Position numbers and translations under genes: made by a program. The notes below the pieces were generated by a model, which saw nothing but the letters and a program-made list of their open reading frames with translations, was not told the DNA's origin and did not search any database. DNA of 49,702 nt from DASZJY01 sp036260255 (GTDB lineage: Bacteria > Actinomycetota > Acidimicrobiia > Acidimicrobiales > AC-14): the NCBI GenBank assembly GCA_036260255.1, contig DATAAF010000025.1, forward strand, positions 1 through 49,702, in the 5' to 3' direction. Shown one piece after another: positions 26,018-33,244 of this stretch. Numbering within the stretch: position 1 is the first letter of the stretch; each line of letters starts with the position of its first letter.

Positions 26018-27415
26018 TCAGACGCTCAGGAACTCTCGGGCCGTCGGGGCCCGGCCGATCCCCTCGTAGCGCAGTCCGGCCGCCTCGACGGCCGCGGGGT
26101 CGAGGAGGTTGCGCCCGTCGAGGACCAGATCGCCCCGCATACGGGCGCGCAGCTCCCCCAGGTCGAGGGCGAGGTAGTCGGGCCACTCGGTGACGAGGAC
26201 CACGGCGTCCGCCCGCTCCGCCGCAGAGTAGGGGTCGGCGGCCAGCACCAGCTCGGGGCAGGCGGGGACGGAGGTGACCAGGGGGTCGTGGGCCCGCACC
26301 AGGGCGCCCGCCCGCAGGAGCGACGTGGCGATGTCCACCGCCGGGGCGTCGCGCAGGTCGTCGGTGCCGGGCTTGAACGCCAGCCCGAGGAGGGCGACCC
26401 GCCTGCCCTGGATGATCTTGAGGTCGTGGCGCAGGCGCTCGACGACCAGCCGCCGCTGGCGTTGGTTGACCACCACGGTCGCCCGCAGCAGGGTGGCGTC
26501 GTAGCCGTACTGCTCGGCCGTGGTGACCAGGGCGCTCAGGTCCTTGCCGAAGCACGAGCCGCCCCAGCCGAGCCCGGCGTCGAGGAAGCGGGGCCCGATC
26601 CGGGTGTCCAGGCCGAGGGCGCCGGCGACCTCGGAGACGTCGGCTCCGACGAGCTCGCAGATGTTGGCGATCTCGTTGATGAAGCTGATCTTGGTGGCGA
26701 GGAAGGCGTTCGACGCATACTTGACGGTCTCGGCGGTGGCCAGCGTCGTGCGCACCACCGGGGGCCGGCGGTCGGGCTGGCCTCCGCCGAAGTCCTGGTC
26801 GAGGATCGGCCGGTAGACCTCGGTCACCAGGTCGAGCGCCGCCCGGTCGTCGCTGCCGATGACGACCCGGTCGGGGAAGAGGAAGTCGTTGATCGCGCTG
26901 CCCTCCCGGAGGAACTCGGGGTTGGACACGACGCTGAAGGCGCCAGCCGGGTCGATTCCCGCCGGGAGGGCGTCCTCGATGATCGACGTCAGCCAGCGCC
27001 CGCTGCCGATCGGCACCGTGCTCTTGGTGACGAGGACGTGGTGGCGGTGGAGGCACGCGCCGATGGACCGGGCGGCGGAGGCGACGTAGGTCATGTTGGC
27101 GCCGCCGTCGACGGCCGGGGGCGTGCCGACGCAGAGGAACACGACGTCGGAGCGGGCCATCGCCTCCTCGACGCTGCCGGTGAAGCTCAACAGGCCGCTC
27201 TCGACGCAGAGGGCCAGGAGGGCGTCGAGCCCGGGCTCGAAGAAGGGGGCGCGGCCCTGGCGCAGCGTCTCCAGCTTGTGGGCGTCCACCTCCAGGCCGA
27301 TCGTCCGCCGGCCGACGCTGGCCAGGCAGGCGGCCACGACCGTCCCCACATAGCCGGTCCCGATGACGGCGACCGCCGGCGCAGTGTGGGTGCCGTTGGT
27401 TGAACGCTCGCTCAA
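26018..27415 (-). CDS. ugd: UDP-glucose/GDP-mannose 6-dehydrogenase family
   Basis: A 465-residue NAD-dependent dehydrogenase. The N-terminal Rossmann motif is VAVIGTGYVGTVVAACLASV, the middle has SVVSNPEFLREGSAINDFL and ETVKYASNAFLATKISFINE, the catalytic Cys lies in GWGGSCFGKDLSAL, and the C-domain has LLGLAFKPGTDDLRDAP. UDP-glucose 6-dehydrogenase oxidises UDP-glucose to UDP-glucuronate, a precursor for the glycan made by the downstream genes. The TTG at 27415 is chosen because AAGGGGGCG precedes it at good distance. The start codon lies inside one arm of a long inverted repeat. It is the first gene of the roughly 20-kb cluster. Confidence 0.9.
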   Translation of the reverse strand: MSERSTNGTHTAPAVAVIGTGYVGTVVAACLASVGRRTIGLEVDAHKLETLRQGRAPFFEPGLDALLALCVESGLLSFTGSVEEAMARSDVVFLCVGTPPAVDGGANMTYVASAARSIGACLHRHHVLVTKSTVPIGSGRWLTSIIEDALPAGIDPAGAFSVVSNPEFLREGSAINDFLFPDRVVIGSDDRAALDLVTEVYRPILDQDFGGGQPDRRPPVVRTTLATAETVKYASNAFLATKISFINEIANICELVGADVSEVAGALGLDTRIGPRFLDAGLGWGGSCFGKDLSALVTTAEQYGYDATLLRATVVVNQRQRRLVVERLRHDLKIIQGRRVALLGLAFKPGTDDLRDAPAVDIATSLLRAGALVRAHDPLVTSVPACPELVLAADPYSAAERADAVVLVTEWPDYLALDLGELRARMRGDLVLDGRNLLDPAAVEAAGLRYEGIGRAPTAREFLSV

Positions 27416-27565
27416 GTTGCCGCCCCCTTGCTGCCGATCACTTCGTTCGGCCGCTTGTCCTGGTCCTTGGCCCACGCGCGGTCCCATGGGCCGGTCCGGC
27501 TTCCTCTGCGCGCCGGTAGCTCCCTCCTGAGCTGATGATCGGCAGAGCCCGTCGCAACTTGAGCG
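27409..27565. promoter_or_regulatory. Face-to-face CTCAAG/GCCGAT promoter-like motifs forming a long palindrome
   Basis: CGCTCAAGTTGC (27409-27420) and GCAACTTGAGCG (27554-27565) are a perfect 12-bp inverted repeat. Nested inside them, CTGCCGATCA (27431-27440) and TGATCGGCAG (27536-27545) are a perfect 10-bp inverted repeat. Each half reads CTCAAGTTGC, 8-10 nt, CTGCCGATCA, which resembles the sigma-28 (FliA/WhiG) consensus with a CTCA-type -35 and GCCGAT -10. The minus-strand copy has a 16-nt spacer from CTCA and points at the dehydrogenase gene; the plus copy has 18 nt and covers that gene's TTG start. In RNA the arms would sequester the start codon. Confidence 0.5.
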
Positions 27566-27679
27566 ATCGCCGGAGGTGTGCGCCGGGATACGGCTCGAAC
27601 GGAGCTTGTCGGCCGGCCGACTGGATTGCCCGACGGGTGGGTACGACTCGGGAGCAGATCCCAAGAGGAAGGAACCGAC

Positions 27680-27769
27680 GTGGGACTTCTGATTACGTTG
27701 CTGATCATCTTCTTGATCTTCCTGGTGGCGGGCTGGGGCTGGAGCGCAGGGCGTCGCCGGGGGCTGTGA
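27680..27769 (+). CDS. Small single-pass membrane protein (29 aa)
   Basis: GTG at 27680 is preceded by AAGAGGAAGGA with suitable spacing. The peptide is MGLLITLLIIFLIFLVAGWG followed by a basic tail WSAGRRRGL and TGA. It is one strongly hydrophobic helix of about 17 residues with positive charges after it, which gives an N-out topology by the positive-inside rule. No family can be named with confidence. It lies between the promoter palindrome and the UGA-containing DUF1059 gene and could be co-expressed with it. Confidence 0.5.
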   Translation: MGLLITLLIIFLIFLVAGWGWSAGRRRGL

Positions 27770-27919
27770 CCGCCGCCCACCCCGCCTCCCTACCGCCCGC
27801 ACCTGCCAGCGGGTAGCGTGCAGGGCGTCGGAGCCGGGGCCCCGGCCTGGTCGGTTCGTCCACGGCGGGCATCGGCTCCGTAGAGGGGTAGAGGCCCACA
27901 CGCGACTGACATTGCAACG

Positions 27920-27939
27920 GGCCGGGCGACCGCCCGGCC
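27920..27939 (+). promoter_or_regulatory. Perfect 9-bp hairpin upstream of the DUF1059 ribosome binding site
   Basis: GGCCGGGCG-AC-CGCCCGGCC forms a very stable hairpin ending 8 nt before the AGGAGGG ribosome binding site (27948-27954). No U-tract follows. It may be a terminator for the small membrane-protein gene, or an mRNA 5' structure for the next gene. Confidence 0.5.
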
Positions 27940-27958
27940 ACGCCTACAGGAGGGATTC

Positions 27959-28135
27959 GTGGCGTACACGTTCAGGTGACGGGACGAAGGACACGCCTGC
28001 AGTTGGCAGGGGAGCGGAGCCACCGAGGAGGAGCTGATGGCCAAGGTGGCCGACCACGTCCGCAGGAAGCACGGCGTCAAGGTGCCGACGGAGACCATCA
28101 CGGGCTACATCAGGAGCAAGGCCAGGCAGCGCTGA
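27959..28135 (+). CDS. DUF1059-like protein with in-frame UGA at a conserved Cys (candidate selenoprotein)
   Basis: AGGAGGG (27948-27954) strongly marks the GTG at 27959. The frame reads MAYTFR, then UGA (27977-27979), then RDEGHACSWQGSGATEEELM, AKVADHVRRKHGVKVPTETI and on to TGA 28133-28135 (58 codons). DUF1059 proteins of this length carry a Cys just after YTFR/YRFR-type sequence, a second Cys about seven residues on, and an EEELM-type helix with conserved His. Here the second Cys is present and UGA replaces the first. A small stem-loop (CCTGC-AGTTG-GCAGG, 27996-28010) begins 16 nt after UGA. Selenocysteine insertion, a nonsense mutation or a base error are the options. Confidence 0.6.
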
Positions 28136-28164
28136 GCTGACCCGGAGCCCACCCGAACGAGCCA

Positions 28165-28189
28165 CTGCCCGCCCTTCAGGGGCGGGCAG
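28165..28189 (+). terminator. Hairpin terminator after the DUF1059 gene
   Basis: CTGCCCGCCC-TTCAG-GGGCGGGCAG is a perfect 10-bp stem with a 5-nt loop, 29 nt after the final TGA. It lacks a U-tract, as is common in high-G+C Actinobacteria. Confidence 0.6.
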
Positions 28190-28245
28190 GTGCGCGTGTG
28201 GGGGCGTGTCGCCCACCGCTACCCCGGTCGGTACGCTCACCCGTC

Positions 28246-28914
28246 GTGCCTCCGCCGGTCGAACCGCCGTGCCGCGCCCGGCCGGGCCCCGTCGTCGTCC
28301 TCCTCGCCCTCGTCCTCGCCGCCGCCGGCTGCACCGGCGGCGACTCCTCGGCCGACCGCGAGCGCGTCCAGGCGGCGACCATGCGGGCCGAGGACCTCAC
28401 CCCCGAGTGGCGCGCCGGGCCACCCGACACCTCGTTCGAGAGCGAGGGCGACGCCAGCCGCTTCGCCCAGTGCCTGGGCCGGCCCGAGCCCAAGACCGTC
28501 CGCACGGCCACCATGGCGTCGCCCACGTTCCAGCTGGGGGACGCCAGCCGGGCCAGCTCCACCGTCCAGACCGTGAAGAGGGTCTCCATCGCGACCGACG
28601 ACTTCGCCGCCCTGGAGGGCAACCGGGCCGTGGGATGTCTGCGCCAGCGCCTCCAGGCTCAGCTCGACCGCCAGTCGACGCCGGGGAACGCGCCGCAGCG
28701 GATCGTCGTCCAGCGGCTGCCGGGCATCGACGTGGGCCAGCGGACGGCCGCGTTCCGTGCCGTCGTCACCTACCCGAGCGGCGACGCCTACCTCGACGTC
28801 GTCAACGTGCAGGACGACAAGCTCGAGCTCTCGGCCACGTTCTTCAACCGCTCGACGCCGTTCCCGGCCGATTTCGAACGCTCGGTCGTCGCCAAGATGC
28901 TCGCTCGGGCGTAA
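28246..28914 (+). CDS. Putative secreted lipoprotein
   Basis: A 222-residue protein with an N-terminal basic/hydrophobic signal PGPVVVLLALVLAAAGCTGG; the lipobox LAAAGC ends at a Cys near residue 29, so lipidation and outer-face anchoring are expected. The mature part is a single small domain (ASRFAQCLGRPEPKTVRT, AFRAVVTYPSGDAYLDVVNV) with two further Cys. The fold is not recognised. GTG 28246 is preferred over an in-frame start 48 nt upstream because a TACGCT box (28232-28237) lies 8 nt before it, suggesting a leaderless mRNA. Confidence 0.72.
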   Translation: MPPPVEPPCRARPGPVVVLLALVLAAAGCTGGDSSADRERVQAATMRAEDLTPEWRAGPPDTSFESEGDASRFAQCLGRPEPKTVRTATMASPTFQLGDASRASSTVQTVKRVSIATDDFAALEGNRAVGCLRQRLQAQLDRQSTPGNAPQRIVVQRLPGIDVGQRTAAFRAVVTYPSGDAYLDVVNVQDDKLELSATFFNRSTPFPADFERSVVAKMLARA

Positions 28915-28954
28915 ACCTCCCCGCACCGGCGCCGGAAAGGCGTGACGGGCGCGG

Positions 28955-28973
28955 TATCCTGGTAGGGACCAGG
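28955..28973 (+). promoter_or_regulatory. -10 box overlapping a 16-bp palindrome
   Basis: TATCCT (28955-28960) overlaps CCTGGT-AGGG-ACCAGG (28958-28973), a perfect 6-bp inverted repeat with 4-nt spacer. The palindrome would straddle the transcription start of the small gene at 28998, as expected for an operator or a 5' hairpin. Confidence 0.4.
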
Positions 28974-28997
28974 GGAAGCAGAAGGGACGTCGCAGTC

Positions 28998-29201
28998 TTG
29001 CAGGGAAAGACGATTCGGAGGGTTACCATCCGCTGCCCTGAGTGCTACACCCGGGTTGTCGCCGAACCGGAGGACGACGCCCAGACAGCACTCTGGCTGC
29101 ACGGCCTGTCGGGCCGGTGCCGGGCCAAGCAGACACCGAAGACCGAGCGCCCTCGCCGCAAGGAGCGGCTGGAGGCCATGCTCGGCGAGGAGTGGGGCTA
29201 G
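28998..29201 (+). CDS. Small conserved-looking protein with CPEC motif
   Basis: A 67-residue basic protein, starting at TTG 28998 with GAAGGGA about 11 nt upstream. The first half (KTIRRVTIRCPECYTRVVAE) looks like half of a zinc ribbon; a further Cys is in GLSGRCRAK. The rest is Lys/Arg/Glu-rich and helical. No family name is offered. It is separate from the lipoprotein gene by an apparent promoter and precedes the PBP gene. Confidence 0.55.
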   Translation: MQGKTIRRVTIRCPECYTRVVAEPEDDAQTALWLHGLSGRCRAKQTPKTERPRRKERLEAMLGEEWG

Positions 29202-29305
29202 CTCCATCCTCCGGATGACCGCCCCGGCCGAGGGTGGTCGTTCGTCGAGCCGACCCCCGGGGTAGGACCCAGCCGTGGGGTGACCGATACTCGGGGAGCG
29301 TTTCG

Positions 29306-31417
29306 GTGAGCGGCACTATCCTCCGGCGTCGCATGCGCGCCTTCTACCGGTTCGTCGCGGCCGCGGTCGTCGCCGGCACCGGGCTGGCGGCCGGCACCTT
29401 CGTCCTGGCCCAGCAAGTCGACCGCCTCGTCTTCGAAGGTGGCACGACCGCCGAGAACAAGAGGCTGGAGCTGCGTCCCCTCGCCGCCCGCTCGATCGTC
29501 TACGCACGCGACGGCACGATCCTGGCCAAGTGGCACGAGGAGGAGAACCGGGCGCCGGTGACCCTCGACAAGGTGCCGCCCCACGTGATCCGGGCGGTGC
29601 TCGACGCTGAAGACGACCGGTTCTTCGAGCACGGCGCCCTCGACGCCCGGGCGCTCACCCGGGCGCTGGTGAAGAACATCGAGTCCGGTGGCATCGAGGA
29701 GGGCGGCTCGACCATCACCCAGCAGCTCGTGAAGATCACCCTGCTCAACCAGGAGCAGAGCGCCGACCGCAAGATCAAGGAGGCGGCGCTGGCCATCCGC
29801 CTCGAGGAGGAGATGACCAAGGAGCAGATCCTCGAGCGCTACATCAACGCCGTCTACCTGGGCAACCACGCCTACGGGTTCGGGGCGGCGGCGGAGACGT
29901 ACTTCGGCACGACGGTCGAGAACCTGAGCATGGGCCAGGGGATCCTCCTCGCCAGCATGATCCGTGACCCGGTGGGCTCCGACCCCTTCGCCAACCCCGA
30001 CCAGGCCCGCGAGCGGCGCAGCAAGATCGTCGACCGCATGCGAGAGCTCAACCACCTGAGCCCCGAGGAGGCCGAGAGGATCAAGGGCGAGCCCCTCCCC
30101 ACCCGGCCGCCGCCGGAGCCGCCCAAGGGCAGCGACTACTTCGCCGAGTACGTCAAGCAGCAGCTCCTTCGCGACCCCCGCCTCGGGGCGACCGAGGCCG
30201 ACCGCTTCAACGCCCTGTTCAAGGGCGGCCTGTCCATTCACACGACCCTCGACCCGGCCTACCAGCGCATGGCCGAGGACGCCGTGAACCGGATCCTGCC
30301 CGACACCGACGGCCAGTTCCTCGCCGCCTTGGCGTCGGTCGAGCCGGGCACCGGCGCCATCCGGGCCATGGTCGGGGGGCCGGGGTTCGACAAGTCCAAG
30401 TTCAACCTGGCCGCCGACGGGGCGGGGCGCCAGCCGGGGTCGGCGTTCAAGCCGTTCACCCTGATGGCCGCGTTCGAGCAGGGGTTCTCGCCCGACGACA
30501 GCATCAACGGCTCGACCCCGTGCACCATCGACAACCCGGGCGGGCCACCGTGGAGCCCGGGCAGCGTCGAGGGATCGGCGGGCGGCGTGTTGAGCCTCAC
30601 CGACGCCACCGTCCACTCGGTGAACTGCGCCTACGCCCGGCTGGTCAAGATCGTCGGTCCCGAGAAGGTGGTCGACGTGGCCAAGCGCATGGGCATCACC
30701 ACGCCCATCCAGCCCCACCTGGCGGTCACGCTGGGGAGCGAGCTGGTGACGCCGCTCGACATGGCGTCGGCCTACGGGACGGCCGCCGCCGACGGCGTCC
30801 GCCATCCGCCCTTCGGCGTGGAGCGGATCGTCGACGGAACCGGCAAGGAGATCCTCCGCAACGGCGGCCCGGGTGAGCGGGCGGTGTCCGCCCAGCACGC
30901 CCGCATGCTCACCAGCGTCATGACCCAGGGCGTGCAGCGGGGCACCGGCCGGGCCGCGGCCATCCCGCCCTGGACCGCCGCCGGCAAGACGGGCACCACC
31001 GACAACCACACCAACGCCTGGTTCGTCGGCTACACGCCGGCGCTCTCGACCGCGGTGTGGGTGGGGTCGCCGACCGGCGACGTGCCCATGAAGAGCGTGG
31101 GCGGGATCACCGTGTTCGGCGGCACCTACCCGGCCCGGATCTGGAACGCCTTCATGGGCCCCGCCCTGGCCAACGTGCCTCCGGTCGGCTTCCCGCCGCC
31201 CGAGGCGGCGCCGCCCCCCGGGCAGTTCCGGGGCGTGCCGGGTGAGGGCCCCGACCCCCGGCAACCGGCGCCCGTACAGGTCGTCACCCGCCGTCGCGTC
31301 ACCAGGCCGGCGAGACCGGCGGCTCCGGCGCCCGCCCCTCGGCCGGCCCCGGCCCCGGAACCCGCACCGAGCGCGCCGCGCGAGTACATCATCGTCTACG
31401 AGCCGTACTCCCCCTGA
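29306..31417 (+). CDS. Class A penicillin-binding protein (transglycosylase-transpeptidase)
   Basis: A 703-residue bifunctional peptidoglycan synthase. There is one N-terminal membrane helix (about residues 12-35). The GT51 domain (about 70-240) has AVLDAEDDRFFEHGALD, EGGSTITQQLVK and RYINAVYLGNHAYGFGAAA. The transpeptidase domain (about 310-620) has the SxxK serine in PGSAFKPFTL, SVN in HSVNCAY, and KTGTTDNHTNAWF. A Pro/Ala-rich tail follows. GTG 29306 is chosen because GGGGAG precedes it and the membrane segment follows; the frame is open further up. It lies outside the cell membrane and makes peptidoglycan. Confidence 0.93.
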   Translation: MSGTILRRRMRAFYRFVAAAVVAGTGLAAGTFVLAQQVDRLVFEGGTTAENKRLELRPLAARSIVYARDGTILAKWHEEENRAPVTLDKVPPHVIRAVLDAEDDRFFEHGALDARALTRALVKNIESGGIEEGGSTITQQLVKITLLNQEQSADRKIKEAALAIRLEEEMTKEQILERYINAVYLGNHAYGFGAAAETYFGTTVENLSMGQGILLASMIRDPVGSDPFANPDQARERRSKIVDRMRELNHLSPEEAERIKGEPLPTRPPPEPPKGSDYFAEYVKQQLLRDPRLGATEADRFNALFKGGLSIHTTLDPAYQRMAEDAVNRILPDTDGQFLAALASVEPGTGAIRAMVGGPGFDKSKFNLAADGAGRQPGSAFKPFTLMAAFEQGFSPDDSINGSTPCTIDNPGGPPWSPGSVEGSAGGVLSLTDATVHSVNCAYARLVKIVGPEKVVDVAKRMGITTPIQPHLAVTLGSELVTPLDMASAYGTAAADGVRHPPFGVERIVDGTGKEILRNGGPGERAVSAQHARMLTSVMTQGVQRGTGRAAAIPPWTAAGKTGTTDNHTNAWFVGYTPALSTAVWVGSPTGDVPMKSVGGITVFGGTYPARIWNAFMGPALANVPPVGFPPPEAAPPPGQFRGVPGEGPDPRQPAPVQVVTRRRVTRPARPAAPAPAPRPAPAPEPAPSAPREYIIVYEPYSP

Positions 31418-31433
31418 TCGCCCGCGGCCGTCG

Positions 31434-32150
31434 GTGAGCGTCTACCAGCAGCTCCTGCGCGTGCAGGAGCACGACACCGCGGCCGACCGCCTCCGTCACC
31501 GGCGGGCCACCCTGCCGGAGCTGGCCGAGCTGGCGGCGGTCGAGAAGTCCCTCGCCGAGGTCGAGTCGGCGCTGGCCGACGCATCCGCCCGCCTCGCCGC
31601 CGTCGCCCGGGAGCAACGCCGGCTGGAGGACGAGCTGGCGGCGACCGAGGGGCGGATCGCCGACCTCGAGCGCCGGCTCTACTCCGGGGTGGTGAGCGCC
31701 CCTCGGGAGCTGCAGGCCATGCAGGCCGACGTGGAGTCCCTGCGCCGCCGGCGTTCGGCGCTCGAGGACGACGTGCTCGGGCGGATGGCCGCACGCGAGC
31801 CTCTGGACGCCGAGGTGTCCGCCCTGGAGGCCGAACGGGCCCGCCTCGACGGCGAGGGCGCCCGATTGCGGGGCGTGGTCGCCGAGGCCCAGGCGGGGAT
31901 CGAAGCCGAGCTGGCCGGCGAGGAGGCGCGCCGGGCGGAGGCGGCGGCCGGTCTGCCGGCCGACCTCACCGCTCTCTACGAGCGCCTCCGCGTCCGGCAC
32001 GGCGGGGTGGGGGCGGCGCCGCTGGTCGGCGCCCGCTGCGGCGGTTGCCATCTGACGCTCCCCGCCACCGAGGTGGATCGCATCCGCCGTGAGCCCCCCG
32101 AGGCGCTGGTCACCTGCGACCAGTGCGGTCGCATCCTGGTGCGGTCCTGA
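31434..32150 (+). CDS. Zinc-ribbon coiled-coil protein (CdsZ/DUF164 type)
   Basis: A 238-residue protein, mostly a long antiparallel coiled coil (about residues 10-185, VEKSLAEVESALADASARL and similar) ending in a C4 zinc ribbon: GARCGGCHLTLP and VTCDQCGRILV. This architecture is conserved in Actinobacteria and is proposed to act on RNA or translation; the biochemical role is uncertain. GTG 31434 is chosen because the family begins immediately after it. It is followed by a membrane-protein gene 3 nt downstream. Confidence 0.82.
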   Translation: MSVYQQLLRVQEHDTAADRLRHRRATLPELAELAAVEKSLAEVESALADASARLAAVAREQRRLEDELAATEGRIADLERRLYSGVVSAPRELQAMQADVESLRRRRSALEDDVLGRMAAREPLDAEVSALEAERARLDGEGARLRGVVAEAQAGIEAELAGEEARRAEAAAGLPADLTALYERLRVRHGGVGAAPLVGARCGGCHLTLPATEVDRIRREPPEALVTCDQCGRILVRS

Positions 32151-32153
32151 CGG

Positions 32154-32657
32154 GTGTTGCTCTGGCCGGCGGGCATGGCCCTCGTCACCGTCTGGCTCGT
32201 CTTCCGCGACCCGGCGATCGACCACCGGGTGCTGCTGCTGGGGGCGGTGCTGCCCGACCTGGTCGACGCCCCGTTCGGGGGTGCCCGGGTCCTGCACACG
32301 CTGGTCGCCAGCGCCGCCCTGCTGGTCCTGGTGATGCTCCTCACCCGCCGGAGCCGCTCGGGAGGGAGCCGCCGGCACGTCCGCCGCCGGTGGCTCTTCC
32401 TGCCCGTGGGGATGTTCCTCCACCTGGTCTTCGACGGCATGTGGGCCCGCACGGAGGACCTCTGGTGGCCATTCCTCGGAGGGGCGCTGGACGGGCCGCT
32501 CCCCGCCTCGGACCACGGCGTCGCCGTCCTGCTCCTGCAGGAGGCGGCCGGCGCCGCAGCCCTTCTCTGGTGCTGGCGGCGGTTCGGCCTCGGCGACCCC
32601 GCGGCCCGGGCCTCCTTCCTACGCACCGGTCGCCTGCCCCGCGACGTGGCGACGTGA
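32154..32657 (+). CDS. Small integral membrane protein, metal-dependent-hydrolase-like
   Basis: A 167-residue protein with three to four hydrophobic helices (residues about 2-16, 45-65, 80-92, 122-140). DPAIDHRVLLLGAVLPDLVD and FLPVGMFLHLVFDGMW carry Asp and His residues placed as in YdjM/LexA-regulated membrane hydrolases (PF04307 type), but the match is weak. It sits 3 nt after the zinc-ribbon gene and 12 nt before the phosphatase gene, so the three form an operon. Confidence 0.6.
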   Translation: MLLWPAGMALVTVWLVFRDPAIDHRVLLLGAVLPDLVDAPFGGARVLHTLVASAALLVLVMLLTRRSRSGGSRRHVRRRWLFLPVGMFLHLVFDGMWARTEDLWWPFLGGALDGPLPASDHGVAVLLLQEAAGAAALLWCWRRFGLGDPAARASFLRTGRLPRDVAT

Positions 32658-32669
32658 CGACGTGACGGT

Positions 32670-33239
32670 GTGCTGATCCTCGTTCGCCACGGCGAGACCG
32701 AGGCCAACGCCCAGCGCCTCCTCCTCGGCCGGGCCGACCCACCGCTCACCGAGCGGGGATGGGAACAGGCGCGCGCCCTTGCCCCCGTCGTGGCCGGGGC
32801 GGGGCTGGTCAGGGCGAGCCCGCTCCGCCGGGCCCGGGAGACGGCCTCGGCCTTCGGCCTGCCCGTCGAGGTCGACGAGCGGTGGATCGAGGTGGACTAC
32901 GGCGAGCTGGACCTCCGCCCGGTAACCCACGCGTGGGTGCCCCTCTGGGAGAAGTGGCGCGCCGACCCGGAATGGGTGCCGCCGGGAGGCGAGTCGCTGG
33001 CGTCGGTGGGGCGCCGGGTGCGGGAGGCGTGCGAGGAGCTGCAGGGGACAGCCACCACCGCCGACGTCGTCGTCGTCACCCACGTGTCACCGATCAAGGC
33101 GTCGGTGACCTGGGCCCTGCAGGTGGGCGACGAGGCCGCGTGGAGGATGTTCCTCGACGTCGGCTCGGTGACCCGCCTGGGCATGGGCGAGCGGGGCCCC
33201 GTCCTGCGCTCGTTCAACGAGCGCCACCACCTGCCCTGA
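32670..33239 (+). CDS. Histidine phosphatase superfamily protein (phosphoglycerate-mutase-like)
   Basis: A 189-residue protein with the catalytic LVRHGETEAN near the N-terminus, SPLRRARETASAF, and the second catalytic His in VVVVTHVSPIKA. It removes phosphate through a phospho-His intermediate; substrates in this group include sugar phosphates and alpha-ribazole phosphate, which cannot be told apart here. It starts at GTG 32670, 12 nt after the preceding stop, and ends 5 nt from the convergent phosphoribulokinase gene. Confidence 0.85.
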   Translation: MLILVRHGETEANAQRLLLGRADPPLTERGWEQARALAPVVAGAGLVRASPLRRARETASAFGLPVEVDERWIEVDYGELDLRPVTHAWVPLWEKWRADPEWVPPGGESLASVGRRVREACEELQGTATTADVVVVTHVSPIKASVTWALQVGDEAAWRMFLDVGSVTRLGMGERGPVLRSFNERHHLP

Positions 33240-33244
33240 CGCGG

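Noticed and set aside
27977..27979. UGA read as a general sense codon in this organism
   Set aside because: Many intact genes in the window end at TGA, so the code is standard; only a Sec-type recoding or a mutation can explain this codon.
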